In this document: piece by piece, positions 13,242 through 20,260 of the stretch | How the letters are laid out: each line of letters begins with the position of its first letter | How positions within the stretch are numbered: the stretch's first letter is position 1 | Source: UCB3 sp964415605 | GTDB taxonomy: Bacteria > Chloroflexota > Anaerolineae > Epilineales > Epilineaceae | DNA length: 20,260 nt | Assembly: GCA_964415605.1 (NCBI GenBank) | Contig: CAYQBA010000079.1 | Span: 1 to 20,260 of the forward strand | Direction of reading: 5' to 3' | Position numbers and translations under genes: made by a program | Notes under the pieces: model-generated | Told to the model about the DNA's origin: nothing | What the model saw: the letters and a program-made list of their open reading frames with translations, nothing else | The model's database searches: none

Positions 13242-13270
13242 ATTGTATGCGGCCGCCCCAGGTCCGACAA
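13242..13270 (-). promoter_or_regulatory. Sigma70-like promoter of ppk1
   Basis: On the minus strand, TTGTCG (13270-13265, 4 of 6 to the -35 consensus) and TACAAT (13247-13242, 5 of 6 to the -10 consensus) are separated by exactly 17 nt. Transcription would begin near 13235, giving a 5' leader of about 90 nt before ppk1. It follows directly after the hairpin that closes the acylase gene. No Pho-box-like repeat was recognised. Confidence 0.6.
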
Positions 13271-13279
13271 CCGGGACGG

Positions 13280-13309
13280 CGGCCGCGGTCGCCGCGGTCA
13301 CCGCGGCCG
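13280..13309 (-). terminator. Hairpin directly after the acylase stop
   Basis: CGGCCGCGGT (13280-13289) pairs perfectly with ACCGCGGCCG (13300-13309), with a 10-nt loop. On the minus strand the stem begins right after the acylase TGA (13312-13310). No T-run follows. It probably ends or insulates the grpB-acylase transcript before the ppk1 promoter. Confidence 0.45.
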
Positions 13310-15715
13310 TCAGCGGCCGACCTCGGAGGTGACAGCTGCCGGCTGCAGCACGAGCCGGTCGCCGGCCGCGATCGGTCGACCGAAGCGCATGGGCAGGTCG
13401 GCGACGGCCTGGTGGCGGGCGATCATGTCGTCGTAGTGCGGGCTCAGCGGGTGGCCGGACTGCCCCGTCGTGACGACGAAGCGGCTGTCGTCGGCCGGCG
13501 ACAGGTCGACGATCTGGCGGTAGCTCGGGACGCGGTACTGCTCGTAGCGGGCGGCGAGGCGCACTGGCGCCACGTTGACGGTGTACCCGTCGCCGCCGTT
13601 GGCGATGGCGCGGTGGAAGAACGGCTTGAGCCATGCGACTTCGCTGAACGGCTGGTGGGCGTACTGCGTCTGGTGCACGGTGCCCCAGCGCCACGCGGCC
13701 ATGTCGGTCCCCATTCGCTCCTCGAGGCCGTCCAGCGCCGTGTCGAGCGCGATGCGGGCGATGGCGTCGCAGTCTTCGCGCGGCGCCGTCAGCACGTCGT
13801 CGCACCACCCGGCGTCGGCGCGGGCGAGCACGTCGGCCAGGAACTGCGGGTGCGTGCGCTCGGCGTAGCGCTCGTAAAGGGCGCCGGACAGGTCGTCGGC
13901 GACGACGGCTTCGCCGAGGGCGATGAACCACGCGCTGTAGATGGCGGCGGCCGCGCTGCCGGCGTCGAGCCGGCCGTCCCATGCCCGGACCAGCGCGATG
14001 GCCCGCGCCTGGCGCGCGTCCTCGGGCGCGACGGCGGCCAGCCGCGGCGCGAGCTCGCGCGCCTGCAGGCTGACCTGGTCACCCTGGAGGGCGGCCATGG
14101 CGGCGACGTCGAGCCGCTCGCCCGCGGCGATCTTGGCCTCGATCCGTTCGACGATCCGCCCGGCGCGATACGGCGGCGTCCAGCTCTGCGCGATGTGGTA
14201 AGGGTAGTCGTCGTCGACCACGCGGTTGTTGGCGGTGACGACGTAGCCCGCGGGCGGGTTCAGCACGCGCGGGAGGTCGTCCCACGGGATCCAGCCGATC
14301 CAGGCGTGGCCCGCCTCCCAGCCTGGCAGCGGCGCGCCGCCGGTGTCGCCGGCGGGGCGGATGGGGATCCGCCCGGTGGCGGCATACCCGATGTTGCCGG
14401 CGCGGTCGGCGTATACGAAGTTCTGGCCCGGCACGACGAGCTGGCTGAGCGCGGCCAGGAACTGCTCCCAGTCGCCGGCGGTCTGGAGGTCGAGGAACGC
14501 GTCGAGCGTCGTGTCGTCATCGTCGAGCGCGGTCCAGCGCAGCGCGAGCGGCGCGCCGGGGGTGTCGCTGGCGTCGCTGACGAGCGGCCCGTTGCGCGTG
14601 GCGCGGGCGGCCCAGCGGATGGGCTCTTCGCGGCCCTTGACGACGATGGGCTCTTCGACGATCCGCAGGTCCTCCCAGCGGCCGCCGGCGGCGTACTGGT
14701 TGGGATCGTCGGGGTTGAGCCGCTCGAAGTACAGGTCCTGGACGTCGGGGCCGAGGTTGGTCGCGCCCCAGGCGATGGCGTCGTTGCGCCCGGCAAGGAC
14801 GCCCGGCAGGCCGGGCAGCGTGGCCCCGGCGACGTGGACGCGGCCGCCCCGGATCTCGGCGAGGTACCACGTCGACGGGATGCGCGCGCCGAGGTGGGGG
14901 TCGTTGGCCAGGAGCGGCAGCCCGCTCGCGGTGTGGCGCCCGGCGATCACCCAGTTGTTGCTCCCGACGTCGCGCCCGCCGAGCTGGAAGTCCACCTGCA
15001 GGCGCGTGTCGAGGTCGAGAAGGACGTCCCCGGCGGCCGCGGGCATGTGCGCCGCGGCGACGATGGTCGCGCCGTCGCGCGGGTAGTCCGGCAGGAGGCG
15101 CGCCGCGCGCTCGGGCCCGACGGCCTGGGTCAGCCGGACCCGCAGCAGGTCGTCGTCCCAGTTGCCGCCGAGGTCCCAGGCCATCATCTTGGCCCAGGTC
15201 AGCGAGTCGAGCGCGGTCCACGGCGCGGGCCGCGCCCCGAGCAGCACGAACTCGGGCGGCAGCGGGTGGCCGGCGCCGAGCCAGGCGTTGACGCCGGCGG
15301 CGTAGGCGTCGAGCACCGCGCGGGCCTCGGGGCTGGCGTGCGCCAGCGCGGCCCGGGCGGCGCGATGCGCGCCGAGCGTGCGCAGGAACTGGTCGGTCTC
15401 GACCGTCGGCTCCCCGAGGATCTCGCTCAGGCGCCCGGCGCCGATGCGGCGCTGCATCTCCATCTGCCACAGCCGGTCCTGGGCATGGGCGAAGCCGAGG
15501 CCGAACCAGGCGTCGCGGTCGCTCGCGGCGTGGATGTGCGGCACGCCGTCGGCGTCGCGGGTGATCGCGACGGGCGCGGAGATGCCCGCGACCGTGAGGT
15601 CGCCGGCGGTGGGGGGCAGGCTGGAGCGGAAGTAGACCCATGCCCCACCCGTGGCGACGACCACGGCGATGGCGACACCGGCGAAGGTCACGCGGATCCA
15701 GCGGTGGAATCGCAT
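13310..15715 (-). CDS. Penicillin acylase family Ntn hydrolase
   Basis: 801-aa S45-family precursor, usually cleaved by itself into alpha and beta subunits, that hydrolyses amide bonds of acylated substrates such as penicillins or acyl-homoserine lactones. One N-terminal membrane helix or signal anchor (about 9-29) exports it. The alpha region includes GVPHIHA and GFAHAQDRLWQME. The autocleavage site is G251/S252 in DVGSNNWVIAGRH, S252 being the N-terminal nucleophile. The beta region includes ANDPHLGARIPSTWYLAEI, LPGLPGVLAGRNDAIAWG and NRVVDDDYPY. Length is normal and all key elements look intact. The ATG at 15715 sits 6 nt after the grpB-like gene stop, so they form an operon. The substrate is not predictable; lipoprotein-like processing is not indicated. 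Confidence 0.93.
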   Translation of the reverse strand: MRFHRWIRVTFAGVAIAVVVATGGAWVYFRSSLPPTAGDLTVAGISAPVAITRDADGVPHIHAASDRDAWFGLGFAHAQDRLWQMEMQRRIGAGRLSEILGEPTVETDQFLRTLGAHRAARAALAHASPEARAVLDAYAAGVNAWLGAGHPLPPEFVLLGARPAPWTALDSLTWAKMMAWDLGGNWDDDLLRVRLTQAVGPERAARLLPDYPRDGATIVAAAHMPAAAGDVLLDLDTRLQVDFQLGGRDVGSNNWVIAGRHTASGLPLLANDPHLGARIPSTWYLAEIRGGRVHVAGATLPGLPGVLAGRNDAIAWGATNLGPDVQDLYFERLNPDDPNQYAAGGRWEDLRIVEEPIVVKGREEPIRWAARATRNGPLVSDASDTPGAPLALRWTALDDDDTTLDAFLDLQTAGDWEQFLAALSQLVVPGQNFVYADRAGNIGYAATGRIPIRPAGDTGGAPLPGWEAGHAWIGWIPWDDLPRVLNPPAGYVVTANNRVVDDDYPYHIAQSWTPPYRAGRIVERIEAKIAAGERLDVAAMAALQGDQVSLQARELAPRLAAVAPEDARQARAIALVRAWDGRLDAGSAAAAIYSAWFIALGEAVVADDLSGALYERYAERTHPQFLADVLARADAGWCDDVLTAPREDCDAIARIALDTALDGLEERMGTDMAAWRWGTVHQTQYAHQPFSEVAWLKPFFHRAIANGGDGYTVNVAPVRLAARYEQYRVPSYRQIVDLSPADDSRFVVTTGQSGHPLSPHYDDMIARHQAVADLPMRFGRPIAAGDRLVLQPAAVTSEVGR

Positions 15716-15721
15716 GGGGGC

Positions 15722-16321
15722 TCAGCCGCTCGTTCCAGGCCGATCGATGCCCGGCGCTGATGGAGCGTGAGGCCGCGCCGCGCGGCCCGATGTTCCGTAC
15801 CACGCCAGCGCCAGCCGCTCGGCTTGCTTGATCCAGTCATTCTTGGCGTCGCAGTAGGCGGCGATGTCGGCGGGGTGGCGTGCGAAGGCCTCGCGCTTCA
15901 CGGCCGCGTAAGCGTCACAGGCGTCGGGATGTGCGCGCAGGAAAGCCGGAAAGGCCAGGTGGCGCTCGACGTCGGGGTCGTCGGCCTGGTAGATGTGGAT
16001 GTTGTGGGTGCGCACGCCGTCGCGGTCCCGCGTGAAGTAGCGCCGGCCGGGCAAGCCGTACTCGCCCCACGCGCGGTAGCCGGCACCCGTGAAGCGGTCG
16101 GTGACGGCGTCGACGGCGTGAATGTCGCCCACGAGCGGCAGGAGATCGATGATCGGCTTGGCCGCCAGGCCGGGCACCGAGGTGCTGCCGATGTGGTGGA
16201 CCTCGACGAGCAGTCCTCCCAGGAGGGTGCGCAGGCGGGCGGCCTCGCGGTCGAACGCGGCCGGCCAGTCGGGGTTGTAGGCGGTGAAGGTGTAGCGGCT
16301 CGGCGTGGGGGGGGCCGTCAT
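15722..16321 (-). CDS. GrpB family protein (UPF0157, nucleotidyltransferase-like)
   Basis: 199-aa GrpB/UPF0157 protein with a nucleotidyltransferase-like fold. The hallmark is HHIGSTSVPGLAAKPIIDLL at about 42-61, with the G-S-T-S, Lys55 and Asp59 pattern of the family. Further conserved parts are YNPDWPAAFDREAARL, the RRYFTRDRDGVRTHNIHIY strand-helix block and HPADIAAYCDAKNDWIKQAE. Biochemical function is not established; some relatives are fused to dephospho-CoA kinase. The ATG at 16321 has GGAG about 10 nt upstream. It is the first gene of a two-gene operon with the acylase (6-nt gap), driven by the promoter at 16392-16420. The Pro/Gly-rich last 20 residues lie outside the conserved domain. 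Confidence 0.9.
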   Translation of the reverse strand: MTAPPTPSRYTFTAYNPDWPAAFDREAARLRTLLGGLLVEVHHIGSTSVPGLAAKPIIDLLPLVGDIHAVDAVTDRFTGAGYRAWGEYGLPGRRYFTRDRDGVRTHNIHIYQADDPDVERHLAFPAFLRAHPDACDAYAAVKREAFARHPADIAAYCDAKNDWIKQAERLALAWYGTSGRAARPHAPSAPGIDRPGTSG

Positions 16322-16391
16322 GCGAGGCGATCTCCGCCGCGGGGCTGGGATGGATTGGAGGGTTCATCTGGCCGGGCAACCCGTGGGTGAG

Positions 16392-16420
16392 ATTATCTCC
16401 CTCGGCGTTCGGGTCGTCAA
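16392..16420 (-). promoter_or_regulatory. Sigma70-like promoter of the grpB-acylase operon
   Basis: On the minus strand, TTGACG (16420-16415, 5 of 6) and GATAAT (16397-16392, 5 of 6) are spaced by exactly 17 nt, about 70 nt upstream of the grpB ATG. The -10 lies inside an 11-bp perfect palindrome, GAGATTATCTC (16389-16399), which could be an operator half or chance. This is the best promoter match in the window. Confidence 0.7.
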
Positions 16421-16528
16421 TTGCGTGGTCTGACGCGGCCCGTGCTGATGGCCGGCCAGGGGGCTGCGGGCGGCCCCGGGCGGCATCGGAACGGGGCCGG
16501 GCTGCCCTAACGTCCCGGTGGCACCGCG

Positions 16529-16537
16529 TGTTATTCT
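16529..16537 (+). promoter_or_regulatory. Possible extended -10 promoter for VWA protein 2
   Basis: TGTTATTCT fits TGn plus a -10 hexamer with 4 of 6 matches, 152 nt before the ATG at 16690. No -35 was found. The rest of the divergent gap (16322-16689) shows no gene; the frame of the VWA gene stays open upstream to 16387, but without a Shine-Dalgarno site. Confidence 0.3.
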
Positions 16538-16677
16538 CATCGACCGGTGACGAGCGTCGCGCCGTCGCGCGTGACGTTGCTTTCGGCGCCTGGCAAGCCG
16601 ATGCCGTCGCGCCGTCGCTCCGTCGCGCGCGGCTCGGATCCGATCGACCGCTGCCGTCCGCCGCCTCAGTGCTTCCT

Positions 16678-16681
16678 GGAG
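16678..16681 (+). promoter_or_regulatory. Shine-Dalgarno site that sets the VWA protein 2 start
   Basis: GGAG lies 8 nt before the ATG at 16690. This start leaves a proper signal peptide at the N-terminus, whereas the upstream GTG at 16387 would add 101 low-complexity residues in front of it. Confidence 0.65.
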
Positions 16682-16689
16682 TCTCCCTC

Positions 16690-19600
16690 ATGGCTTCGCT
16701 CCCCCTCCCCACCCACCTTCATATCACCCGGCGGCCGGGCCGTTGGCTCGCGCTCGCGGCTGCGGCCTTTGCGTTGATGCCGACCGCGCCGCGGGCGGCC
16801 GCTCAACCGCCCACGCCGTTGCCCGAGTCCTTCGCGCGCGTCGCCACCTGGCAGGCGAGCCCCCAGCCACGGCCCGTGGGCGAGCTGACGGCGCCGGCCG
16901 GCGTCGACGTGGCGGAGGACGGGCTGGTCTATGTCGTCGACGCCGCGGAGCACGCGGTGCATGTGCTCACGGGCGCCGGACAGGGTGTGCGGCGCATCGG
17001 CGCGGCGGGCGCCGAGCCCGGGCAGCTCTCCGGTCCCACGGACGTCGACGTCGAGGCGGGTCGTGTCTTCGTGACCGACACCGGCAACCGCCGGCTCCAG
17101 GTGTTCGATGCCGCGACGGGCCGCTTCCTGGCCGAGTGGCGGCTCGGGTACCGCCCGTGGGGGATCGCCGTGGGCGCGGGGCGCGTGTACGTCTCCGATG
17201 CCGACGCGCCCAAGATCGGCGTGTTTGACCCGGCCGGCGTGCCGTTGTCGACGTGGGGGCAGGGTGCTGGCGTCGATGCGGTGTTGCCGCTGGTCGCGCC
17301 ACGGGGGTTGGCGGTCGACGACGAGGGCGACGTGTTCGTCGCGGATCCGGGGCGCGACGCCGGGCCGCTGCTCGAGGTGTCGCCGGACGGCGGGCTGAAG
17401 CGGACGCTCGCCGCGGTGGCGGATGGAACCCGCAACCGCCCGGTCGACGTGGCGGTGGCGGGCACGACGCCGTTCACGATCTCGGCCGAGGAGATCGTGA
17501 CGTATCGGTCGTTCTTCCTGACGGTGTCGCCCATGCGGCTCGACGGCATCAACGGCGGCCGCGGCATCGCCATCGGACCGGGCGACGGCCTGGTCGCCAC
17601 GGTCCAGGATAGCTGGGCCATCGCCAGCCAGGTGCTGTTCTACGCCGATCGGGGCGTCGGGCGTGTGTCCGCGACGTGGGGCGACCTGCCGGCGGCCGTG
17701 GGGACCTTGCCTGGCCCGCGGCGGGTGGCGGCGGCGGCCGACGGCGGCGCCTGGCTGGCGGACGCTTGGCCGCGGGTGCAGCGGTGGGGGCCGGGGGGGG
17801 CGCCGGTGAGGCAAGTGCGCGCCGATGGGGCGGTCGACGTGGTGCGTGGGCCTGGGGATGGTGTGTATGTCGTGCGCGGCGACGGGGTGACGGCGCGGGA
17901 CGCGCGTGGGGGGGTGGTGTGGACGTGGAACGCGGACCGGAGCGGCACGTGGCTCGCGGCCGGGGCCGGCGGGGCGGACGGTCTGACGGTCGTCGACGTC
18001 GGGCGGGGCCGGCTGCTGCGGTTCAATCCGGACGGGGCGACCGTGCCGGGCGGCGTCGGGGGGGCGCGCGGGCCGGTGACGGACGTGCCGCTCGCCGGGC
18101 TGATCGTCGACGTGGCGGTGGGCGGGGGGCGGACGCTCGTGGCCGACCGGGGGGTGCAGGCGCTGCGGGTGCTGGACGCTGGGGGGACTGAAGTGGCCCG
18201 CTGGCCGTTTCCCGGGCGGGTGGTGCGGGTGGCGGCCGGCGCGTCGGCGGGGGGCTGGTTTGTGTTGACGGCGGACGGGTGGGTGCGCAAGTACGATGCG
18301 GGCGGCGGGCTGCGCGCGGCGTGGGACGCGGCGCCGGAAGGCACGCCGGTGGATTTGGATGTGAACCCGGCGGGCGGGGTGCTGGTCGTCGACGGGCGGG
18401 GGGATCGGGTGTTCGTGTACGCGCCGGCGGGCGGTGGGTCGGCGGAGGTGCCGCCGAACGAGAGCCGCTGTGATCTCGTGCCCGCCAAGACGGCAGCACC
18501 GGGGAGGGTGCGTGCCGGGGAGCTGGTGACGGTGACGCTGGCGCTTGAGGGGGATTGCCCGTCGGAGCCGGTGGATCTCGATGTGGTCCTGGTCATCGAT
18601 CAGTCGGGATCGATGGCCGGCCCCAAGATCGCGGCGGCCCGCGGCGCGGCGGTGAGCTTCACGGCCGAGCTGGACTTCCGGCGGGTTCAGGCGGGGGTGG
18701 TGCTGTTCGCGAGCTCGGCGGATGTGGCGCAGACGTTGACGAGCGATGCCGGATCGGTGATCCGCGCCGCGGCGATGGCGCAGGCGCGCGGCGGCACCAA
18801 CATCGCGGATGGGCTGCGGGCGGCGCGGGGCGAGCTGGGGAGCGGGCGGGCGCGGTCTTCGGCGCAAAAGGCGATCGTGCTGATGACGGATGGGTTGCCG
18901 GAGGACGCGGATGGTGCGCGGCGCGAGGCGGCGGCGGCGCGCCAGGCGGGGATCACGGTGTTCGCCATCGGGCTGGGGGGCGATGTCGACGGGGGGCTAC
19001 TGACGGAGCTGGCGGGGGCGGGCGATCGGTACTTCGAGGCGCCGACGGAGGTCGAGCTGGCGCGGGTGTATGCGCGGATCGCGCGGCGGTTGGTGTCGGG
19101 GACGCTGCTGCGGAGTGTCGGCGTCGTGGATGTGGTTCCGGCCAACATGTCTTACGAGGTGGGCTCGGCGAGCCCTGCGGCGATGTGGGATGGGGGGGCG
19201 CGGACGCTGCGGTGGTCGCTCGTGGATGTGCCGCCGGCTGGGTTCCGGCTGATGTATCGGGTGCGGCCGACGCAGGCGGGGGTGTGGCCGACGAATGTGC
19301 GGGCGGATGCGGAGTTCGTGGATGGTGTGGGGTACGCGGGGAAGGTGGGGTTTCCGGTGCCATGGGTGGAGGTGGTGGGGAATCGGGCGTTGTTCTTGCC
19401 GATTCTGTTCCAGCGGCGTTGTCCGGCGTTGAAGTCGGATATCGTTCTGGTGATCGATACGTCGTCGAGCATGGATGGCGCGGCGGGGCTGGGCGGGGGT
19501 TCGAAGCTGGACGCGGCGCGGGGGGCGGCGCGGGCGTTTGTGGGGTTCTTGGGGATGCCGGCGGATCGGGCGGCGGTGGTGGGGTTCAACGACGAGGCGG

Positions 19601-19995
19601 TGGTGGTGCAGGGGCTGACGGGGGAGCGGGCGTTGATTGAGCGGGCGTTGGAGGGGTTGCCGCGGGCTTCGGGGACGCGGATCGACCTGGGGCTGGCGCG
19701 GGCGCGTGAGGCGTTGACGGGGCCGGGGAGGAATTGGGCGAACTTGCCGATTGTGGTGCTGCTGACGGATGGGCGGCCGTCGGGGGGGAGTGAGGCGGCG
19801 ACGCTGGCGGCGGCGGGGGCGCTGCGGGCGGCGGGGGTGACGATCTTTGGGATCGGGTTGGGGGCGGATGCGGATGGGGGGTTGTTGGTGGAGATCGCGG
19901 GGGGGGCTTCGCGGTATAGCTATGCGCCGGATGGGGCGGCGTTGCAGGCGATTTACCAGACGATCGCGTGGTCGTTGCCGTGTGGGGATGGGTGA
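16690..19995 (+). CDS. Secreted NHL/beta-propeller plus tandem VWA protein (VWA protein 2)
   Basis: 1101-aa exported protein. Signal peptide about 1-38 (basic HITRRPGR, hydrophobic 19-30, AAA-Q end). Residues about 64-580 hold roughly ten NHL-like beta-propeller blades (for example PTDVDVEAGRVFVTDTGNRR, then LQVFDAATG). A short beta domain with Cys594/Cys623 precedes VWA domain 1, MIDAS D637-Q-S639-G-S641, Thr703 and Asp734. A beta-sandwich (about 812-896) and FLPI (902-905) follow, then VWA domain 2, MIDAS D923-T-S925-S-S927, Thr996 and Asp1027, bracketed by Cys911 and Cys1098. Both metal sites are intact. The C-terminal half is paralogous to the protein at 5492-7564. From about 17,760 onward codons shift strongly to G-ending ones, yet the frame stays intact. 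Role: likely surface adhesion or assembly; ligand unknown. Confidence 0.88.
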   Translation: MASLPLPTHLHITRRPGRWLALAAAAFALMPTAPRAAAQPPTPLPESFARVATWQASPQPRPVGELTAPAGVDVAEDGLVYVVDAAEHAVHVLTGAGQGVRRIGAAGAEPGQLSGPTDVDVEAGRVFVTDTGNRRLQVFDAATGRFLAEWRLGYRPWGIAVGAGRVYVSDADAPKIGVFDPAGVPLSTWGQGAGVDAVLPLVAPRGLAVDDEGDVFVADPGRDAGPLLEVSPDGGLKRTLAAVADGTRNRPVDVAVAGTTPFTISAEEIVTYRSFFLTVSPMRLDGINGGRGIAIGPGDGLVATVQDSWAIASQVLFYADRGVGRVSATWGDLPAAVGTLPGPRRVAAAADGGAWLADAWPRVQRWGPGGAPVRQVRADGAVDVVRGPGDGVYVVRGDGVTARDARGGVVWTWNADRSGTWLAAGAGGADGLTVVDVGRGRLLRFNPDGATVPGGVGGARGPVTDVPLAGLIVDVAVGGGRTLVADRGVQALRVLDAGGTEVARWPFPGRVVRVAAGASAGGWFVLTADGWVRKYDAGGGLRAAWDAAPEGTPVDLDVNPAGGVLVVDGRGDRVFVYAPAGGGSAEVPPNESRCDLVPAKTAAPGRVRAGELVTVTLALEGDCPSEPVDLDVVLVIDQSGSMAGPKIAAARGAAVSFTAELDFRRVQAGVVLFASSADVAQTLTSDAGSVIRAAAMAQARGGTNIADGLRAARGELGSGRARSSAQKAIVLMTDGLPEDADGARREAAAARQAGITVFAIGLGGDVDGGLLTELAGAGDRYFEAPTEVELARVYARIARRLVSGTLLRSVGVVDVVPANMSYEVGSASPAAMWDGGARTLRWSLVDVPPAGFRLMYRVRPTQAGVWPTNVRADAEFVDGVGYAGKVGFPVPWVEVVGNRALFLPILFQRRCPALKSDIVLVIDTSSSMDGAAGLGGGSKLDAARGAARAFVGFLGMPADRAAVVGFNDEAVVVQGLTGERALIERALEGLPRASGTRIDLGLARAREALTGPGRNWANLPIVVLLTDGRPSGGSEAATLAAAGALRAAGVTIFGIGLGADADGGLLVEIAGGASRYSYAPDGAALQAIYQTIAWSLPCGDG

Positions 19996-20035
19996 TGGGG
20001 ACGGGGATGGTGATGGGGACGGGGATGGTGATGGG
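19993..20035 (+). repeat. 18-bp tandem repeat that contains the stop codon
   Basis: TGATGGGGACGGGGATGG occurs at 19993-20010 and again at 20011-20028, then a partial copy (TGATGGG). The first TGA is the stop of VWA protein 2, and because the unit is a multiple of three each copy repeats the stop in frame. In the +1 frame the repeat encodes alternating Asp-Gly. The G-runs could form a quadruplex. Confidence 0.85.
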
Positions 20036-20174
20036 TGATGCGTGATGGGTACGGGGACTGGGGATAGGAGATAGGGGATAGGGGAGGGGACGGGGATTGG
20101 GAGGGGGACGGGGATCACTGGGCTGCTTGGCGTGGGCGGGACGTGTGGTGGGGCGGCCGGTTGTGTGATCTGAC
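20036..20174. other. Non-coding G-rich spacer with a four-tetrad G-quadruplex motif
   Basis: Four GGGG runs at 20074-20077, 20081-20084, 20086-20089 and 20092-20095 are separated by loops of 3, 1 and 2 nt, a textbook intramolecular G-quadruplex sequence on the plus strand. More GGGG runs follow to about 20113. No ORF with coding character and no hairpin terminator were seen in this stretch. Confidence 0.75.
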
Positions 20175-20260
20175 GCGGGTGGGGTGGGTGTGGGTGTGTG
20201 GGTGGGTGAGTTGAGGCGGGTGGGGTGGGTGTGGCTTGGGGGGGGAGTGAGTTGAGGCGG
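20175..20260 (+). repeat. 41-bp G/T-rich tandem repeat running off the window end
   Basis: Two 41-bp units (20175-20215 and 20216-20256) share their first 19 bases, GCGGGTGGGGTGGGTGTGG, and their last bases, GTGAGTTGAG; the middles differ. A third unit begins at 20257 and is cut off by the window end. Unit 1 contains GGGTGTGGGTGT, the same motif as the minus strand of the left-end repeat. Confidence 0.8.

Noticed and set aside
13217..15760. Plus-strand open frame of 847 codons antisense to the acylase gene
   Set aside because: High GC leaves few stops in the opposite frame. The translation is Gly/Arg/Val-rich with no motif, while the minus strand encodes a full penicillin acylase with its nucleophile.
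16387..16689. Upstream GTG extension of VWA protein 2 by 101 residues
   Set aside because: It would put low-complexity sequence before a good signal peptide and overlap the divergent promoter; the ATG at 16690 has a GGAG site at 8 nt.
16666..18867. Minus-strand open frame of 733 codons across VWA protein 2
   Set aside because: His/Pro/Arg-rich antisense shadow; the plus strand carries a signal peptide, propeller blades and VWA metal sites.
19847..20038. Open frame ending in an Asp-Gly repeat
   Set aside because: Out of frame with VWA protein 2 and produced by the 18-bp tandem repeat; no independent start signal.
1..20260. True telomeres of a linear replicon at both ends
   Set aside because: A complete replicon of 20 kb carrying rsgA, ppk1 and moeA is improbable, and the left terminus looks artefactual. 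Breaks at G-rich repeats explain the ends better. Kept only as a remote alternative.

Overview
The window looks like a piece of a high-GC bacterial chromosome, most likely from Chloroflexota (Anaerolineae-like). The main clue is two large secreted von Willebrand factor A (VWA) proteins. One has a Thr/Pro 'PTPTNTPT' linker, and both carry a short aromatic-LPI motif (YLPI / FLPI) that is common in Chloroflexota surface proteins. The phylum is an inference from style, not a database match. Housekeeping genes (moeA, rsgA, ppk1) argue against a plasmid or phage. No tRNA, rRNA, CRISPR array, transposase or phage gene was seen.

Layout. Bases 1-153 are low-complexity, a G/C foldback followed by a C-rich CCCACA-type repeat. 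Bases 154-4479, minus strand, hold a tightly coupled operon read right to left: a PlsC-type acyltransferase, an ABC-2 exporter ATPase and two paralogous ABC-2 permeases. Divergent from it is a family-4-type uracil-DNA glycosylase (4648-5250) that has no cysteines and so lacks all four iron-sulfur ligands. Next comes secreted tandem-VWA protein 1 (5492-7564), which ends in an unusually long hairpin. Then follows a plus-strand operon: a possible leaderless 49-aa ORF overlapping moeA, then moeA, rsgA and an AAA_28/NadR-like P-loop ATPase (7701-10639). Convergent to it is ppk1 (10673-13144, minus) with its own sigma70-like promoter and a 119-residue disordered N-terminal extension. A grpB-type gene and a penicillin-acylase-family Ntn hydrolase form a second minus-strand operon (13310-16321) with a good promoter. 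The plus strand ends with NHL/beta-propeller plus tandem-VWA protein 2 (16690-19995), followed by G-rich tandem repeats to the window end.

How the genes relate. The two VWA proteins share a module, VWA / beta-sandwich / LPI motif / VWA, with both cysteine pairs conserved, and look like cell-surface paralogues. The acyltransferase-ABC genes are translationally coupled and probably serve envelope lipid or export functions. moeA, rsgA and the P-loop ATPase are an ordinary housekeeping cluster.

Unusual large-scale structure. Both window ends carry GGGTGT-type repeats with the G-rich strand running outward, and both terminal genes shift toward G-ending codons as they approach the window end. The simplest reading is that the assembly broke at G-quadruplex-prone tails downstream of genes. 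A linear-replicon end is a remote alternative.
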